Program-made: the position numbers and the translations under genes | Notes under the pieces: model-generated | What the model was told of the DNA's origin: nothing | Seen by the model: only the letters and a program-made list of their open reading frames with translations | The model's database searches: none | Source of the DNA: Solimonas terrae | GTDB taxonomy: Bacteria > Pseudomonadota > Gammaproteobacteria > Nevskiales > Nevskiaceae | Reading direction: 5' to 3' | Length of the DNA stretch: 64,000 nucleotides | NCBI RefSeq assembly: GCF_011067135.1 | Contig: NZ_JAAMOW010000002.1 | Location: 434,001 to 498,000, forward strand | Shown here: positions 1 to 10,133 of the stretch, piece after piece | How positions within the stretch are numbered: position 1 is the first letter of the stretch | How the letters are laid out: every line of letters begins with the position of its first letter

Positions 1-63
1 GAATTCATAGGTCCAAAGCGCAGCAAAATTCGCCCCGATGCGCCTGAACAACTATTGCTTATC

Positions 64-99
64 TAAAAAGAATGCCCGCAAGTCAGAGACTTGCGGGCA
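64..99 (-). terminator. Rho-independent terminator-like hairpin at the left edge of the CRISPR array
   Basis: A perfect 11-bp inverted repeat (arms TGCCCGCAAGT and ACTTGCGGGCA, 73-83 and 89-99) encloses a 5-nt loop. Read on the minus strand, the stem is followed by TTCTTTTTAG, as in an intrinsic terminator. It ends five bases before the first repeat, so it would stop a transcript that had crossed the array from right to left. On the plus strand no T-tract follows the stem. Confidence 0.7.
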
Positions 100-103
100 A
101 CCA

Positions 104-2217
104 GACCGTATCAGGCTTTCCGATGGTGGGGTATCGGAACCAATTATCACCGCGCGGTGTCCACGCGTGGGACCGTATCAGGCTTTCCGATGGTGGGGTA
201 TCGGAACAATAAATATAAGAGATATTTGTTTTCAATCGACCGTATCAGGCTTTCCGATGGTGGGGTATCGGAACATCGTCTTTATTCACCCCGACATAGA
301 GCGCGACCGTATCAGGCTTTCCGATGGTGGGGTATCGGAACAAGACGCCCGCGAATCCGCAAGGCATCAAGGACCGTATCAGGCTTTCCGATGGTGGGGT
401 ATCGGAACGTAATTGGTGCGGGGGCGTCGGCATATTCGGACCGTATCAGGCTTTCCGATGGTGGGGTATCGGAACAACATCCGAGACGTATGCGTGGTCC
501 CGCAGGACCGTATCAGGCTTTCCGATGGTGGGGTATCGGAACGACAGCGTACAGTTCTAGCTGATCGTCATAGACCGTATCAGGCTTTCCGATGGTGGGG
601 TATCGGAACAACGTGACGGCCGACACGACGGCCACGCCGGACCGTATCAGGCTTTCCGATGGTGGGGTATCGGAACCAAGTACATCGCGTCCATCCAGCC
701 GAGCGGGACCGTATCAGGCTTTCCGATGGTGGGGTATCGGAACGAATGGCACTGGATCATTCCAGACTGTGTTGACCGTATCAGGCTTTCCGATGGTGGG
801 GTATCGGAACAGCTTGCGCGGCGGCCGAACGGCTGCGCGAGACCGTATCAGGCTTTCCGATGGTGGGGTATCGGAACGCGCTGTCCATCACGGCCGACAA
901 CCTCAAAGACCGTATCAGGCTTTCCGATGGTGGGGTATCGGAACGGCACACCTGTGCGGTAGTTTTCGCGCGACGACCGTATCAGGCTTTCCGATGGTGG
1001 GGTATCGGAACACCCATGCCAAACGCTATATTGTCTGCACTGACCGTATCAGGCTTTCCGATGGTGGGGTATCGGAACTGTCGCGTCGCAGGACGAACTG
1101 ATCGAGGCGACCGTATCAGGCTTTCCGATGGTGGGGTATCGGAACTGGTCGAGCTCGATGGCCGTGCGTGCGAGGGACCGTATCAGGCTTTCCGATGGTG
1201 GGGTATCGGAACGAACATGATGTCGGCGAAGATGCGGGCATTGACCGTATCAGGCTTTCCGATGGTGGGGTATCGGAACTCATCAAGCGCATTGCCCGGG
1301 ATGGCGGTCGACCGTATCAGGCTTTCCGATGGTGGGGTATCGGAACGACTGGCGAAGCGGCCTTTTCCGAGATCCTGACCGTATCAGGCTTTCCGATGGT
1401 GGGGTATCGGAACATCGTCGTCAGGCGCGTCAGGCCCAGCCCCGACCGTATCAGGCTTTCCGATGGTGGGGTATCGGAACTGTTGGGTTGATTGCGCCTC
1501 ATGGCGTGACGACCGTATCAGGCTTTCCGATGGTGGGGTATCGGAACGGAAATGCCGCCGACAAAGGTGCTCGTGCAGACCGTATCAGGCTTTCCGATGG
1601 TGGGGTATCGGAACAAGATCGGCAGCCGCCAGCACCTGAAACGAGACCGTATCAGGCTTTCCGATGGTGGGGTATCGGAACAGCGGCAGTGGAAGCGTTG
1701 GCACGGGCGCGGACCGTATCAGGCTTTCCGATGGTGGGGTATCGGAACTGCGTCTACGATCTGTCCTGCGGGTCAGATGACCGTATCAGGCTTTCCGATG
1801 GTGGGGTATCGGAACAGACACGTTGCCGGCTTGCACGAACTCGATGACCGTATCAGGCTTTCCGATGGTGGGGTATCGGAACTCACCGTGCTCGAGGCCT
1901 TCGCCGCGGCCGGACCGTATCAGGCTTTCCGATGGTGGGGTATCGGAACCATGATCTGTGCCTGCCACGCCAGCGAGCGGACCGTATCAGGCTTTCCGAT
2001 GGTGGGGTATCGGAACTGGCATCGGCTGCAGCGAGCAGCTGCTGAGGACCGTATCAGGCTTTCCGATGGTGGGGTATCGGAACTGCGTCATTGCCGGGGT
2101 CCTGCCCAGCACTGACCGTATCAGGCTTTCCGATGGTGGGGTATCGGAACGATGAGTAGTGTGGGTGCGCAGTATGTTGAGACCGTATCAGGCTTTCCGA
2201 TGGTGGGGTATCGGAAC
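104..2217. CRISPR. CRISPR array, 32 repeats of 37 nt and 31 spacers of 30 nt; type II-C-like by architecture
   Basis: Thirty-two copies of a 37-nt repeat start every 67 bases (104, 171, 238 ... 2181). The repeat begins GACCGTATCAGGC and ends GGGGTATCGGAAC. I saw no mismatch in any copy, including both terminal ones. All 31 spacers are 30 nt and different from one another. The repeat holds an inverted repeat, TTCCGAT / ATCGGAA around an 8-nt loop. A 36-37 nt repeat with invariant 30-nt spacers is typical of type II arrays. The reverse complement starts GTTCCGATACC and ends TGATACGGTC, which loosely resembles the extended -10 carried by Neisseria II-C repeats. With the terminator at 64-99 this favours minus-strand transcription. 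No cas gene or tracrRNA anti-repeat was found in the window; they would lie left of position 1. Subtype and direction are inferred. Confidence 0.97.
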
Positions 2218-2286
2218 AAAGGCTCGTTCAAGTCAGGCCGGCGCGTACGAGGCTTTGCGGGGGGTAATGACGTCGCGCTACGCCAC

Positions 2287-3609
2287 TCACTCGTCGTCGC
2301 GCATTTCCAGGCTGCGGTTGATGCGCAGCGCCGCGAGCGTGGCGATGGCGCCGGACAGCAGGTAGAGGCCGACGTAGCCGACGCCGAGGTGCGAGGCCAG
2401 CTCCAGGGCAACCAGCGGCGCGAAGGCGGCGCCGGTCAGCCAGCCGAAGTCCGAGGTCAGCACCGCGCCGCTGTAGCGGAACTGCCGGGCGAAGCTGGAG
2501 TTGACGGCGCCGGCGGCCTGCGCGTGACTGAAACCGAGCAGGGCGAAGCCGACGAGGATGAAGATGTAGGCGCCCATCGAGTTGCCTTGCGCGAACAGCG
2601 GCGTCATGCCGGCGATGCTGAACAGGGCGATCAGCACGGCGCCGATGCCGAGTGTCGTGCGGCGGCCGATGCGGTCGGCGACGACGCCGGAGATCAGCAT
2701 CGTCACGACGGCGATCGCCGCGCCGACGATCTGCACGATCAGGTATTCGGTGACCGATGCCTTGGTGAACAGCGTCACCCATGACAGCGGGAATACCGTG
2801 ACGAGGTGAAACAGCGCGTAGCTGGCCAGCGGCGCGAAGGCCCCGAGCACGATGTTCTGGCCCTGGGTCTTGATCAGCTCGAGCAGCGGCGACGGTTCCA
2901 GCTCGCGGGTTTTCAGCAGCTGCGTGAATTCCGGCGTCATCACCAGGCGCAAACGCGCGAACAGGGCGACGACATTGATCGCGAACGCCACGTAGAACGG
3001 ATAGCGCCAGCCCCAGTCGGCGAAGTCCTCCGGCGACAGGCTGTGGACGAGAAACGCGAACAGGCCGGCGGCGAGCATGAAGCCCAGCGGCGCGCCGAGC
3101 TGCGGAATCATCGCGAACCAGCCGCGGCGGTTCTCCGGCGCATTGAGGGCCAGCAGCGAGGGCAGGCCGTCCCAGCTGCCGCCGAGCGCGAGGCCCTGGC
3201 CGACGCGCAGGATCGCCAGCAGCACGATGGCGGCGATGCCGAGGTCGGCGTAGCCGGGCAGGAAGGCGATGCTGACGGTCGAGGTGCCGAGCATGAACAG
3301 CGCGACGGTCAGTTTGGTGCCGCGGCCGTAGAACTGGTGGATGTAGCGGAACAGCAAGGAGCCGACCGGGCGCGCGACAAATGCCAGCGAAAACAGGCTG
3401 AAGGAGTAGATCGTGCCCTGCAGCGCCGGTACGAACGGGAAGAACACCTGTGGAAACACCAGCACCGAGGCGATGCCGAACACGAAGAAATCGAAGAATT
3501 CGGACACGCGGCCGATGATCACGCCGATCGCGATTTCACCGGGGGCGACGTTTTCCGGCTCGGCGTGGGCACCGGACGACGGCGCTGCCAGTTTCTGATC
3601 GTGACTCAT
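2287..3609 (-). CDS. MFS transporter, metabolite:H+ symporter (MHS) type
   Basis: The 440-aa protein has about 12 hydrophobic segments and no signal peptide. The first helix follows an MHS-like motif (GRVSEFFDFFVFGIAS, about residues 33-48), related to the GxxxEwyDF signature of shikimate, alpha-ketoglutarate and proline/betaine permeases. A basic GRRTTLG-like loop occurs between the two halves. It would import a small organic acid or zwitterion with protons across the inner membrane; the substrate cannot be read from sequence. It stands alone on the minus strand and its stop codon is only 69 bp from the last CRISPR repeat. The stretch between them has no AT-rich leader. Confidence 0.85.
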   Translation of the reverse strand: MSHDQKLAAPSSGAHAEPENVAPGEIAIGVIIGRVSEFFDFFVFGIASVLVFPQVFFPFVPALQGTIYSFSLFSLAFVARPVGSLLFRYIHQFYGRGTKLTVALFMLGTSTVSIAFLPGYADLGIAAIVLLAILRVGQGLALGGSWDGLPSLLALNAPENRRGWFAMIPQLGAPLGFMLAAGLFAFLVHSLSPEDFADWGWRYPFYVAFAINVVALFARLRLVMTPEFTQLLKTRELEPSPLLELIKTQGQNIVLGAFAPLASYALFHLVTVFPLSWVTLFTKASVTEYLIVQIVGAAIAVVTMLISGVVADRIGRRTTLGIGAVLIALFSIAGMTPLFAQGNSMGAYIFILVGFALLGFSHAQAAGAVNSSFARQFRYSGAVLTSDFGWLTGAAFAPLVALELASHLGVGYVGLYLLSGAIATLAALRINRSLEMRDDE

Positions 3610-3810
3610 GACCGTGCCTCGTGGCGGACTTTGTGCATTGACGTCAGGCGCCGCATCCCCAGGGGACCTGCGCGCATTGTGGCGTGGTTACGCAATTTCG
3701 GCGACCAGTGTCACGGATCGGCCAAAAAAGCGCGATAGGACAAAACGTCCAATCGCAGTTCCGGGCCAGGGTGATTAAAGTGGCACATCCCTCAACGCAA
3801 CCGATCCGAC

Positions 3811-4803
3811 ATGTCAGTCAGAGTTTTGCGCGGATTGTCCGTCACCGTCCTGCTGGCGCTGCTCGGCGCCTGCCATGCCGTGGTGCTGAAGCCGGCCGGC
3901 GATGTCGCGCTCCAGCAGCGGGATCTGGTCGTCGCGTCCACGGTCCTGATGTTGCTGATCATCGTGCCGGTGATGGTGCTGACGGCGGTGTTCGCCTGGC
4001 GTTACCGGGCATCGAACAAGCAGGCGACGTACAAGCCGGACTGGCATCACTCCACGCAGCTGGAGCTGGTGATCTGGGCCGCGCCGCTGCTGATCGTCAT
4101 TGCGCTCGGCGCCTTGACCTGGATCGGTACGCATACCCTGGATCCGTATCGCAAGATCGACCGGCTCGGAGCCGGTCGGCCGGTCGCCAAGGGCGCGGAA
4201 ACGCTGCAGGTGCAGGTCGTCGCGCTCGACTGGAAGTGGCTGTTCATCTATCCGGACTACGGCATCGCCACGGTCAACGAGCTGGCGGCGCCGGTCGATA
4301 CGCCGATCACCTTCCACATCACCGCTTCGAACGTGATGAACTCGTTCTTCATTCCCGCGCTGGCCGGCCAGATCTACGCGATGCCGGCGATGGAAACCCA
4401 GCTCAATGCCGTCATCAACCAGCCCGGCGAATACGAAGGTTTTTCGGCCAACTACAGCGGCGCGGGATTCTCGAACATGCGCTTCCGCTTCCACGGTCTG
4501 AGCGAGGCGGAGTTCCGGCACTGGGTGCAGCAGGTCAAGGCCGACGGCGGCAGCCTGCAGCGCGCCGACTATCTTGAACTGGCCAGGCCCAGCGAACGCG
4601 AGCCGGTGCATCACTACGGCAAGGTGGCCGACGGCCTGTACGACGCCATTCTCAATCTCTGCGTCGATCCGCAGCAGATGTGCGTGAACCGGATGATGGC
4701 GATCGATGCCAGCAAGAACAGCGGTGGTCATGCCGACATGGTGATGAACGACATGACGATGGACCATGACACGCCCGATCACGCCGATCGGCACCCGGAA
4801 TGA
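3811..4803 (+). CDS. cyoA: Cytochrome bo3 ubiquinol oxidase subunit II
   Basis: Subunit II of the quinol-oxidising haem-copper oxidase (330 aa). A lipoprotein signal ends in the lipobox LLGAC, followed by two transmembrane hairpin helices and a periplasmic cupredoxin domain beginning near [20 protein letters not shown]. As in quinol oxidases the domain lacks the CuA ligand set of cytochrome c oxidases. The C-terminal tail after about residue 290 is Met/His/Asp-rich, which is unusual. It is the first gene of cyoABCD; its stop overlaps the cyoB start. The 201-bp upstream gap from the divergent permease holds the promoter and contains a short inverted repeat, GGAC-AAAAC-GTCC, of unknown meaning. 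Confidence 0.95.
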   Translation: MSVRVLRGLSVTVLLALLGACHAVVLKPAGDVALQQRDLVVASTVLMLLIIVPVMVLTAVFAWRYRASNKQATYKPDWHHSTQLELVIWAAPLLIVIALGALTWIGTHTLDPYRKIDRLGAGRPVAKGAETLQVQVVALDWKWLFIYPDYGIATVNELAAPVDTPITFHITASNVMNSFFIPALAGQIYAMPAMETQLNAVINQPGEYEGFSANYSGAGFSNMRFRFHGLSEAEFRHWVQQVKADGGSLQRADYLELARPSEREPVHHYGKVADGLYDAILNLCVDPQQMCVNRMMAIDASKNSGGHADMVMNDMTMDHDTPDHADRHPE

Positions 4804-6821
4804 TGGCGATGCAAGACCGTTCTGATCTGATGAACTTCATTTTCGGCCGCCTGAGCTGGGACGCGATCCCGTTCCACGAGCCGATCCTGCTGATCACCTT
4901 CATCGTCGTCGCGCTGCTCGGCGGCGCGCTGCTCGGCTGGATCACCTGGGCCCGCAAGTGGACGTACCTGTGGACCGAATGGTTCACGAGCATCGACCAC
5001 AAGAAGATCGGCGTCATGTACATGGTGCTCGGCATCGTCATGCTGCTGCGCGGCTTTTCCGACGCGATCATGATGCGCATCCAGCAGGCGATCTCTTTCG
5101 GCGACTCGACCGGCTACCTGCCACCGCACCACTACGACCAGATCTTCACCGCGCACGGCGTGATCATGATCTTCTTCGTCGCGATGCCGTTCATCACCGG
5201 CCTGATCAACTACGTGGTGCCGCTGCAGATCGGCGCGCGCGACGTGGCATTTCCGTTTCTCAACAACTTCAGCTTCTGGATGACCACGGCCGGCGCGGTG
5301 CTGGTGATGATGTCGCTGTTCGTCGGCGAGTTCGCGCGCACCGGCTGGCTTGCGTATCCACCCTTGTCAGGCATCGCCTACAGTCCGGACGTCGGCGTCG
5401 ATTACTACATCTGGTCGCTGCAGATCGCCGGCGTCGGCACGCTGTTGTCCGGCGTCAACCTGATGGTGACGATCATCAAGATGCGCGCGCCGGGCATGAC
5501 GCTGATGAAGATGCCGATCTTCACCTGGACGGCGCTGTGCACCAACGTGCTGATCGTCGCCGCGTTCCCGGTGCTGACCGCGGTGCTGGTGCTGCTGTCG
5601 CTGGACCGCTACGTCGGCACGCATTTCTTCACGAACGCGCTCGGCGGCAACGCCATGATGTACGTCAACCTGATCTGGATCTGGGGCCACCCCGAGGTCT
5701 ACATCCTGATCCTGCCGATGTTCGGCGTGTTTTCGGAAGTGGTCTCGACGTTCAGCGGCAAGCGCCTGTTCGGCTACGCGTCCATGGTCTATGCGACCGT
5801 CGTCATCACGATCCTCTCGTACCTGGTCTGGCTGCACCACTTCTTCACGATGGGCTCGGGCGCGAGCGTCAATTCGTTCTTCGGCATCACGACCATGATC
5901 ATCTCGATCCCGACCGGTGCGAAGATGTTCAACTGGCTGTTCACGATGTATCGCGGCCGCATCCGCTTCGAGCTGCCGATGCTGTGGACGATGGGCTTCA
6001 TGTTCACGTTCGTGATCGGCGGCATGACCGGCGTGCTGCTGGCGGTGCCGCCGGCCGACTTCGTGCTGCACAACTCGCTGTTCCTGATCGCGCACTTCCA
6101 CAACGTCATCATCGGCGGCGTGCTGTTCGGCGCGTTCGCCGGCATCACGTTCTGGTTCCCGAAGGCGACCGGCTTCAAGCTCGACGTGTTCTGGGGGCGG
6201 ATGTCGTTCTGGTTCTGGCTGGTCGGTTTCTGGGTCGCGTTCATGCCGCTGTACATCCTCGGCCTGATGGGCGTGACGCGCCGACTCAGCCACTTCGACG
6301 ACCCGAGTCTGCAGATCTGGTTCCAGATCGCCGCGTTCGGCGCCTTGCTGATCTTCTTCGGCATCGTGTTCTTCATCGTCCAGCTGGTCGTCAGCATCCG
6401 TCGCCGCGAGTCGCTGCGCGACCTGTCGGGCGATCCCTGGAACAGCCGCACGCTGGAGTGGTCGACCTCGTCGCCGCCGCCGGCCTACAACTTCGCGTTC
6501 ACGCCGCGCATCCATGATCTGGACGCGTGGTGGGACATGAAGACCGGCGGGCACCAGCGCCCGGTCGAGGGCTTCAAGGCCATTCACATGCCGAAGAACA
6601 CGGCGGCCGGCTTCATCCTGGCGATGATCGCGATGGTCTGCGGCTTCGCCCTGATCTGGCACGTGTGGTGGTTGGCGGCGCTGTCGTTCGTCGGTCTGAT
6701 CGGCTCGGCGATCGCCCATACCTTCAACTACGACCGCGACTTCCACATCCCCGCCGCTGAGGTGGCGCGCGTCGAAAACGAGCGCACACAGCAGCTCGCC
6801 CAACTGGCATCCGTGTCATGA
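4800..6821 (+). CDS. cyoB: Cytochrome bo3 ubiquinol oxidase subunit I
   Basis: Catalytic subunit (673 aa) that carries low-spin haem b and the haem o3-CuB centre, reduces O2 to water and pumps protons. The haem-copper signature is intact: [12 protein letters not shown] contains the CuB histidine and cross-linked tyrosine, followed by the His-His CuB pair in [10 protein letters not shown] and the haem ligands in [12 protein letters not shown]. About 15 transmembrane segments match the family. The start ATG overlaps the cyoA stop (ATGA), and a second in-frame ATG lies immediately downstream. The 3' end overlaps cyoC by 4 nt, so the operon is likely translationally coupled. Confidence 0.97.
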   Translation: MMAMQDRSDLMNFIFGRLSWDAIPFHEPILLITFIVVALLGGALLGWITWARKWTYLWTEWFTSIDHKKIGVMYMVLGIVMLLRGFSDAIMMRIQQAISFGDSTGYLPPHHYDQIFTAHGVIMIFFVAMPFITGLINYVVPLQIGARDVAFPFLNNFSFWMTTAGAVLVMMSLFVGEFARTGWLAYPPLSGIAYSPDVGVDYYIWSLQIAGVGTLLSGVNLMVTIIKMRAPGMTLMKMPIFTWTALCTNVLIVAAFPVLTAVLVLLSLDRYVGTHFFTNALGGNAMMYVNLIWIWGHPEVYILILPMFGVFSEVVSTFSGKRLFGYASMVYATVVITILSYLVWLHHFFTMGSGASVNSFFGITTMIISIPTGAKMFNWLFTMYRGRIRFELPMLWTMGFMFTFVIGGMTGVLLAVPPADFVLHNSLFLIAHFHNVIIGGVLFGAFAGITFWFPKATGFKLDVFWGRMSFWFWLVGFWVAFMPLYILGLMGVTRRLSHFDDPSLQIWFQIAAFGALLIFFGIVFFIVQLVVSIRRRESLRDLSGDPWNSRTLEWSTSSPPPAYNFAFTPRIHDLDAWWDMKTGGHQRPVEGFKAIHMPKNTAAGFILAMIAMVCGFALIWHVWWLAALSFVGLIGSAIAHTFNYDRDFHIPAAEVARVENERTQQLAQLASVS

Positions 6822-7438
6822 GCACGACAGTGACGACCGTGGACGACGTCCGCAGCTTCTATCTCGGCGAAGATCATCATCCCGAAAACGGGACGATGCT
6901 CGGCTTCTGGCTGTATCTGATGAGCGACTGCCTGCTGTTCGCGGTCATGTTCGCGATGTACGGCGTGCTCGGCGGCAACTACGCGGCCGGACCGGGGCCG
7001 AAGGAGCTGTTCGATCTGCCGATCGTCGCGGTCAATACCTCGATGCTGCTGCTGTCGTCGATCACCTACGGCTTCGCGATGCTGGAGATGGCGCGCAACC
7101 GCAAGCTGGCGACGCTGACCTGGCTGGCGATCACCGGCCTGTTCGGCGCGGCGTTCATCTATTTCGAGCTGACCGAGTTCATCCACCTGATTCACGAAGG
7201 TGCCGGCCCGCAGCGCAGCGCGTTCCTGTCGAGCTTCTTCACGCTGGTCGGCACGCATGGCCTGCACGTGAGCTTCGGCATCGTCTGGCTGATCACGCTG
7301 ATGGTGCAGGTGTCCAGGGGCGGGCTGACGGCTGCCAACCGCCGTCGCCTGAGCTGCCTGTCGCTGTTCTGGCACTTCCTCGACGTCGTCTGGATCGGCG
7401 TCTTCACCTTCGTCTACCTGATGGGAGTGCTGCGATGA
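6818..7438 (+). CDS. cyoC: Cytochrome bo3 ubiquinol oxidase subunit III
   Basis: Subunit III (206 aa) with five predicted transmembrane helices, as in the quinol-oxidase branch of the COX3 family. Motifs such as [15 protein letters not shown] near the N-terminus and [14 protein letters not shown] are typical and include the conserved helix Glu/His positions. It stabilises the subunit I core in the inner membrane. It overlaps cyoB upstream and cyoD downstream by 4 nt each. Confidence 0.95.
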   Translation: MSTTVTTVDDVRSFYLGEDHHPENGTMLGFWLYLMSDCLLFAVMFAMYGVLGGNYAAGPGPKELFDLPIVAVNTSMLLLSSITYGFAMLEMARNRKLATLTWLAITGLFGAAFIYFELTEFIHLIHEGAGPQRSAFLSSFFTLVGTHGLHVSFGIVWLITLMVQVSRGGLTAANRRRLSCLSLFWHFLDVVWIGVFTFVYLMGVLR

Positions 7439-7851
7439 GCGCTGCACATGACACGCACGACGACCATCCGCTCGAAGCGCATGTCCACAGCCACGATCAC
7501 GGTCATGGCGAGGCCGAACCGCACGGTACGCTGAAGGGCTACTTCACCGGCTTCATCCTGTCGGTGATCCTGACCGCGATTCCGTTCTGGATCGTCATGG
7601 GCGACGTATTCCGCTCGCCGCAGACCGCGACGCTGGTGATCCTGATCTTCGCGTTCGCGCAGATCTTCGTGCACATGGTGTACTTCCTGCACATGAACAC
7701 GTCGTCGGAAGGCGGCTGGAACATGCTCGCGCTGATCTTCACGGCGGTGCTGGTGGTGATCACGCTCAGCGGTTCGCTGTGGGTGATGTATCACATGAAC
7801 GCCAACATGATGCCGGCAATGAGCGCGCATGACATGCGCAACATGCCCTGA
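7435..7851 (+). CDS. cyoD: Cytochrome bo3 ubiquinol oxidase subunit IV
   Basis: Small subunit IV (138 aa) with three transmembrane helices of the prokaryotic cyt c/quinol oxidase IV family; [17 protein letters not shown] is a recognisable core motif. An N-terminal His/Asp/Glu-rich stretch (about residues 4-28, many HDH/HSH) precedes the first helix and is longer than in E. coli CyoD; metal binding is only a guess. It ends the cyo operon. No cyoE (haem O synthase) follows, so that gene must be elsewhere. Confidence 0.93.
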   Translation: MSAAHDTHDDHPLEAHVHSHDHGHGEAEPHGTLKGYFTGFILSVILTAIPFWIVMGDVFRSPQTATLVILIFAFAQIFVHMVYFLHMNTSSEGGWNMLALIFTAVLVVITLSGSLWVMYHMNANMMPAMSAHDMRNMP

Positions 7852-7946
7852 GCCGTCTGCAACGGCTGCCGGCGAGCGCGAGTTGATCGGCCGTGGTGCC
7901 GCGTGCGCGGCACACCTCGGCATCGCAGGCCATCCGCGGTACTGAC

Positions 7947-8744
7947 ATGCCGCTCGCCGCCGCCTCGAGAAAGGCTGTCGCAGCGGACGATCATCGTGCG
8001 CCGCGCTCCGTTGCGGCCCTGCTGCTGCTGGCCCTGCTGGCGCTGACGCTGTTCGCCGGCTTTGTCGCGCTCGGCACCTGGCAGGTTCATCGACGCAGCT
8101 GGAAACTCGATCTGATCGCGCGCGTCGATCAGCGTCTGCATGCCGCTGCGGTTTCCGCGCCGGAGCGCGGGCAATGGCCGACGATCAACCGTGATCGCGA
8201 CGAGTACCGTCATGTCGTCGTCGACGGCGAGTTGCTGAACGATCACGAGACCTTCGTGCAGGCCGTCACCGAGCACGGACCAGGCTTCTGGCTGCTGACA
8301 CCGCTGCGCACGCGCGAGGGTTCCGTGGTGCTCATCAACCGCGGGTTCGTCGACGCCCGGCATCGTGCGCCGGACACGCGCGTGGCCGCGCAGTTTCAAG
8401 GGTCGGTGCACGTCAGCGGTCTGTTGCGGTTCAGCGAACCGGGCGGCGCCTTCCTGCGCCACAACGATCCGGCCGCACATCGCTGGTATTCGCGCGACGT
8501 CGCGGCGATCGCCACTGCGCAAGGTCTGCCGGCTGCCGATGTCGCGCCGTATTTCATCGACGCCGATGAGCGTCCGAATCCCGGCGGCTGGCCGATCGGC
8601 GGTCTGACGGTCGTGCATTTCCACAACAGCCACCTGATCTACGCGATCACCTGGTACACGCTGGCGCTGATGGTCGCCGGCGCAGCCTTCGGACTCGGCC
8701 GCTACGAATGGCGGCTGCGGCAGGGGGGCGCCGGCGAGTCCTGA
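7947..8744 (+). CDS. SURF1 family cytochrome oxidase biogenesis protein
   Basis: SURF1/Shy1 proteins help insert haem into haem-copper oxidases. This one has the family plan: an N-terminal transmembrane helix (LLALLALTLFAGFVALGTW) followed by QVHRRSWK, a periplasmic domain with EYRHVVVDGEL and VVLINRGFV, and a second helix near the C-terminus (LIYAITWYTLALMVAGAAF). The ATG at 7947 gives 265 aa; an in-frame ATG at 7893 would add 18 residues of poor quality, so 7947 is preferred. The position directly after cyoD implies that it assembles this bo3 oxidase, although SURF1 is better known from aa3 oxidases. Confidence 0.85.
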   Translation: MPLAAASRKAVAADDHRAPRSVAALLLLALLALTLFAGFVALGTWQVHRRSWKLDLIARVDQRLHAAAVSAPERGQWPTINRDRDEYRHVVVDGELLNDHETFVQAVTEHGPGFWLLTPLRTREGSVVLINRGFVDARHRAPDTRVAAQFQGSVHVSGLLRFSEPGGAFLRHNDPAAHRWYSRDVAAIATAQGLPAADVAPYFIDADERPNPGGWPIGGLTVVHFHNSHLIYAITWYTLALMVAGAAFGLGRYEWRLRQGGAGES

Positions 8745-8792
8745 ACAAGCGCCGGCGACGCTGCGCCGGCGCTCCCTTAGACTGGCGCCACC

Positions 8793-10133
8793 ATGACGCC
8801 GACGATCGCCACCGCGCCGACCCGTGTTGCCCCGCCCGGGCGCTCCCTGCGCGCGTCGACGCGCGAGACGGTTGGCCAGCAGAACATGCTGCAGCTGATC
8901 GAGCTGCGCTGGATCGCCGTTGTCGGCCAGATCCTGACGATCGCGTTCGTGACGCTGGTGTTCGGCATCGATCTGCCGCTGCTGCCGATGGCCTTCGTCG
9001 TCGCCGGTCTGGTCGTGCTCAATCTGTTCAGTCTGTTCCGTCCGCGCAAGCATGGCGATGTGCGCAACGGCGCGCTGATGCTCGGACTGACGGTCGACGT
9101 CGCGGCGCTGACCGCGCTGCTGTACCTGAGCGGCGGCGCGACCAATCCGTTCGTGTTCCTCTACGCGCTGCAGGTGACACTGGCCGCCGTGCTGCTCGAA
9201 GCCTGGTCGACCTGGACGCTGGTGGCGATCACCGGCCTGTGCTTCGCCGCGCTGACGAGCTTCTACGTGCCGCTGAACCTGCCGTCGGGCAGCCACGAAC
9301 AGCTTTATCAGCTGCACATCATCGGCATGCTGATCTGCTTCGTGATGGACGCCGCGCTGCTGGTCGTGTTCGTGACCCGCATCAACCGCAATCTGCGCGC
9401 ACGCGACGCACGCCTGGCCGATTTGCGGCAGCGTGCTGCGGAGGAAGATCACATCGTGCGCATGGGCCTGCTCGCATCGGGCGCCGCACATGAACTCGGC
9501 ACGCCGCTGTCGACGCTGTCGGTGATCCTCGGCGACTGGCATCACGTGCCGGCCTTCCAGGCCGATCCCGAACTGCTGCAGGAAATCGAGGACATGCAGG
9601 CCGAGGTCAAACGCTGCAAGACCATCGTCACCGGCATCCTGCTGTCGGCCGGCGAGGCGCGCGGCGAATCGCCGACCGTCAGCACGGTCGCCGGCTTCTT
9701 CGACGAGCTGGTCGAGGACTGGCGCGGCACGCGGCCGGTACGTGGTTTCGAGTACCGCAACGCGCTCGAAGACGATCCGGCGATCGTTTCCGATTCGGCG
9801 CTCAAGCAGATCATCTGCAATGTGCTCGACAACGCGCTCGAAGCGTCGCCGGCCTGGGTCGGTTTCACCGTGCAGAGCGACGGCGAATCACTGCTGCTGA
9901 CGGTGCGCGATCGCGGCCCCGGTTTCGCCCCGGAAATGCTCGGCCAGTTCGGCAAGCCGTATCAGTCGAGCAAGGGCCGGCCGGGCGGCGGGCTCGGGTT
10001 GTTCCTGGTCGTCAACGTCGTGCGCAAGTTCGGCGGCCGCGTCACGGCGCGCAATCTCGCGGACGCCGGCGCCGAAGTGATATTGCAGCTGCCGATGGCG
10101 TCGCTGGCGATCGAGGACTCCCATGTCGGCTGA
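8793..10133 (+). CDS. regB: Redox-sensing histidine kinase, RegB/PrrB/ActS type
   Basis: Global redox sensor kinase of 446 aa. Six transmembrane helices occupy about residues 35-195. The quinone-binding signature GGATNPF sits at 114-120. The H-box AAHELGTPLS places the phospho-accepting His at residue 233. The redox-active cysteine region is present as EVKRCK, with Cys at 275, as in RegB/PrrB. The C-terminal ATPase domain has its N-box (QIICNVLDNALEA) and G-boxes (DRGPGF, GGGLGL). It overlaps the response-regulator gene by 11 nt. Its place after the cyo operon suggests that it senses quinone-pool redox state and controls the adjacent oxidase; that target is inferred. Confidence 0.92.
   Translation: MTPTIATAPTRVAPPGRSLRASTRETVGQQNMLQLIELRWIAVVGQILTIAFVTLVFGIDLPLLPMAFVVAGLVVLNLFSLFRPRKHGDVRNGALMLGLTVDVAALTALLYLSGGATNPFVFLYALQVTLAAVLLEAWSTWTLVAITGLCFAALTSFYVPLNLPSGSHEQLYQLHIIGMLICFVMDAALLVVFVTRINRNLRARDARLADLRQRAAEEDHIVRMGLLASGAAHELGTPLSTLSVILGDWHHVPAFQADPELLQEIEDMQAEVKRCKTIVTGILLSAGEARGESPTVSTVAGFFDELVEDWRGTRPVRGFEYRNALEDDPAIVSDSALKQIICNVLDNALEASPAWVGFTVQSDGESLLLTVRDRGPGFAPEMLGQFGKPYQSSKGRPGGGLGLFLVVNVVRKFGGRVTARNLADAGAEVILQLPMASLAIEDSHVG

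Noticed and set aside
104-2217. Cas12-type reading of the array, with the repeat hairpin one base before the spacer on the plus strand
   Set aside because: Possible geometry, but invariant 30-nt spacers and the minus-strand terminator fit type II better; kept only as an alternative.
38-2784. Many ORFs with repeated DRIRLSDGGVSE / RPYQAFRWWGIGT motifs
   Set aside because: They are the three reading frames of the 37-nt CRISPR repeat plus spacers, not proteins.
5367-6803. 478-aa minus-strand ORF opposite cyoB
   Set aside because: Antisense shadow of a conserved gene in high-GC DNA; Arg/His/Asp-rich with no domain.
7791-9545. 584-aa minus-strand ORF across SURF1 and RegB
   Set aside because: Low-complexity antisense frame opposite two recognised genes.
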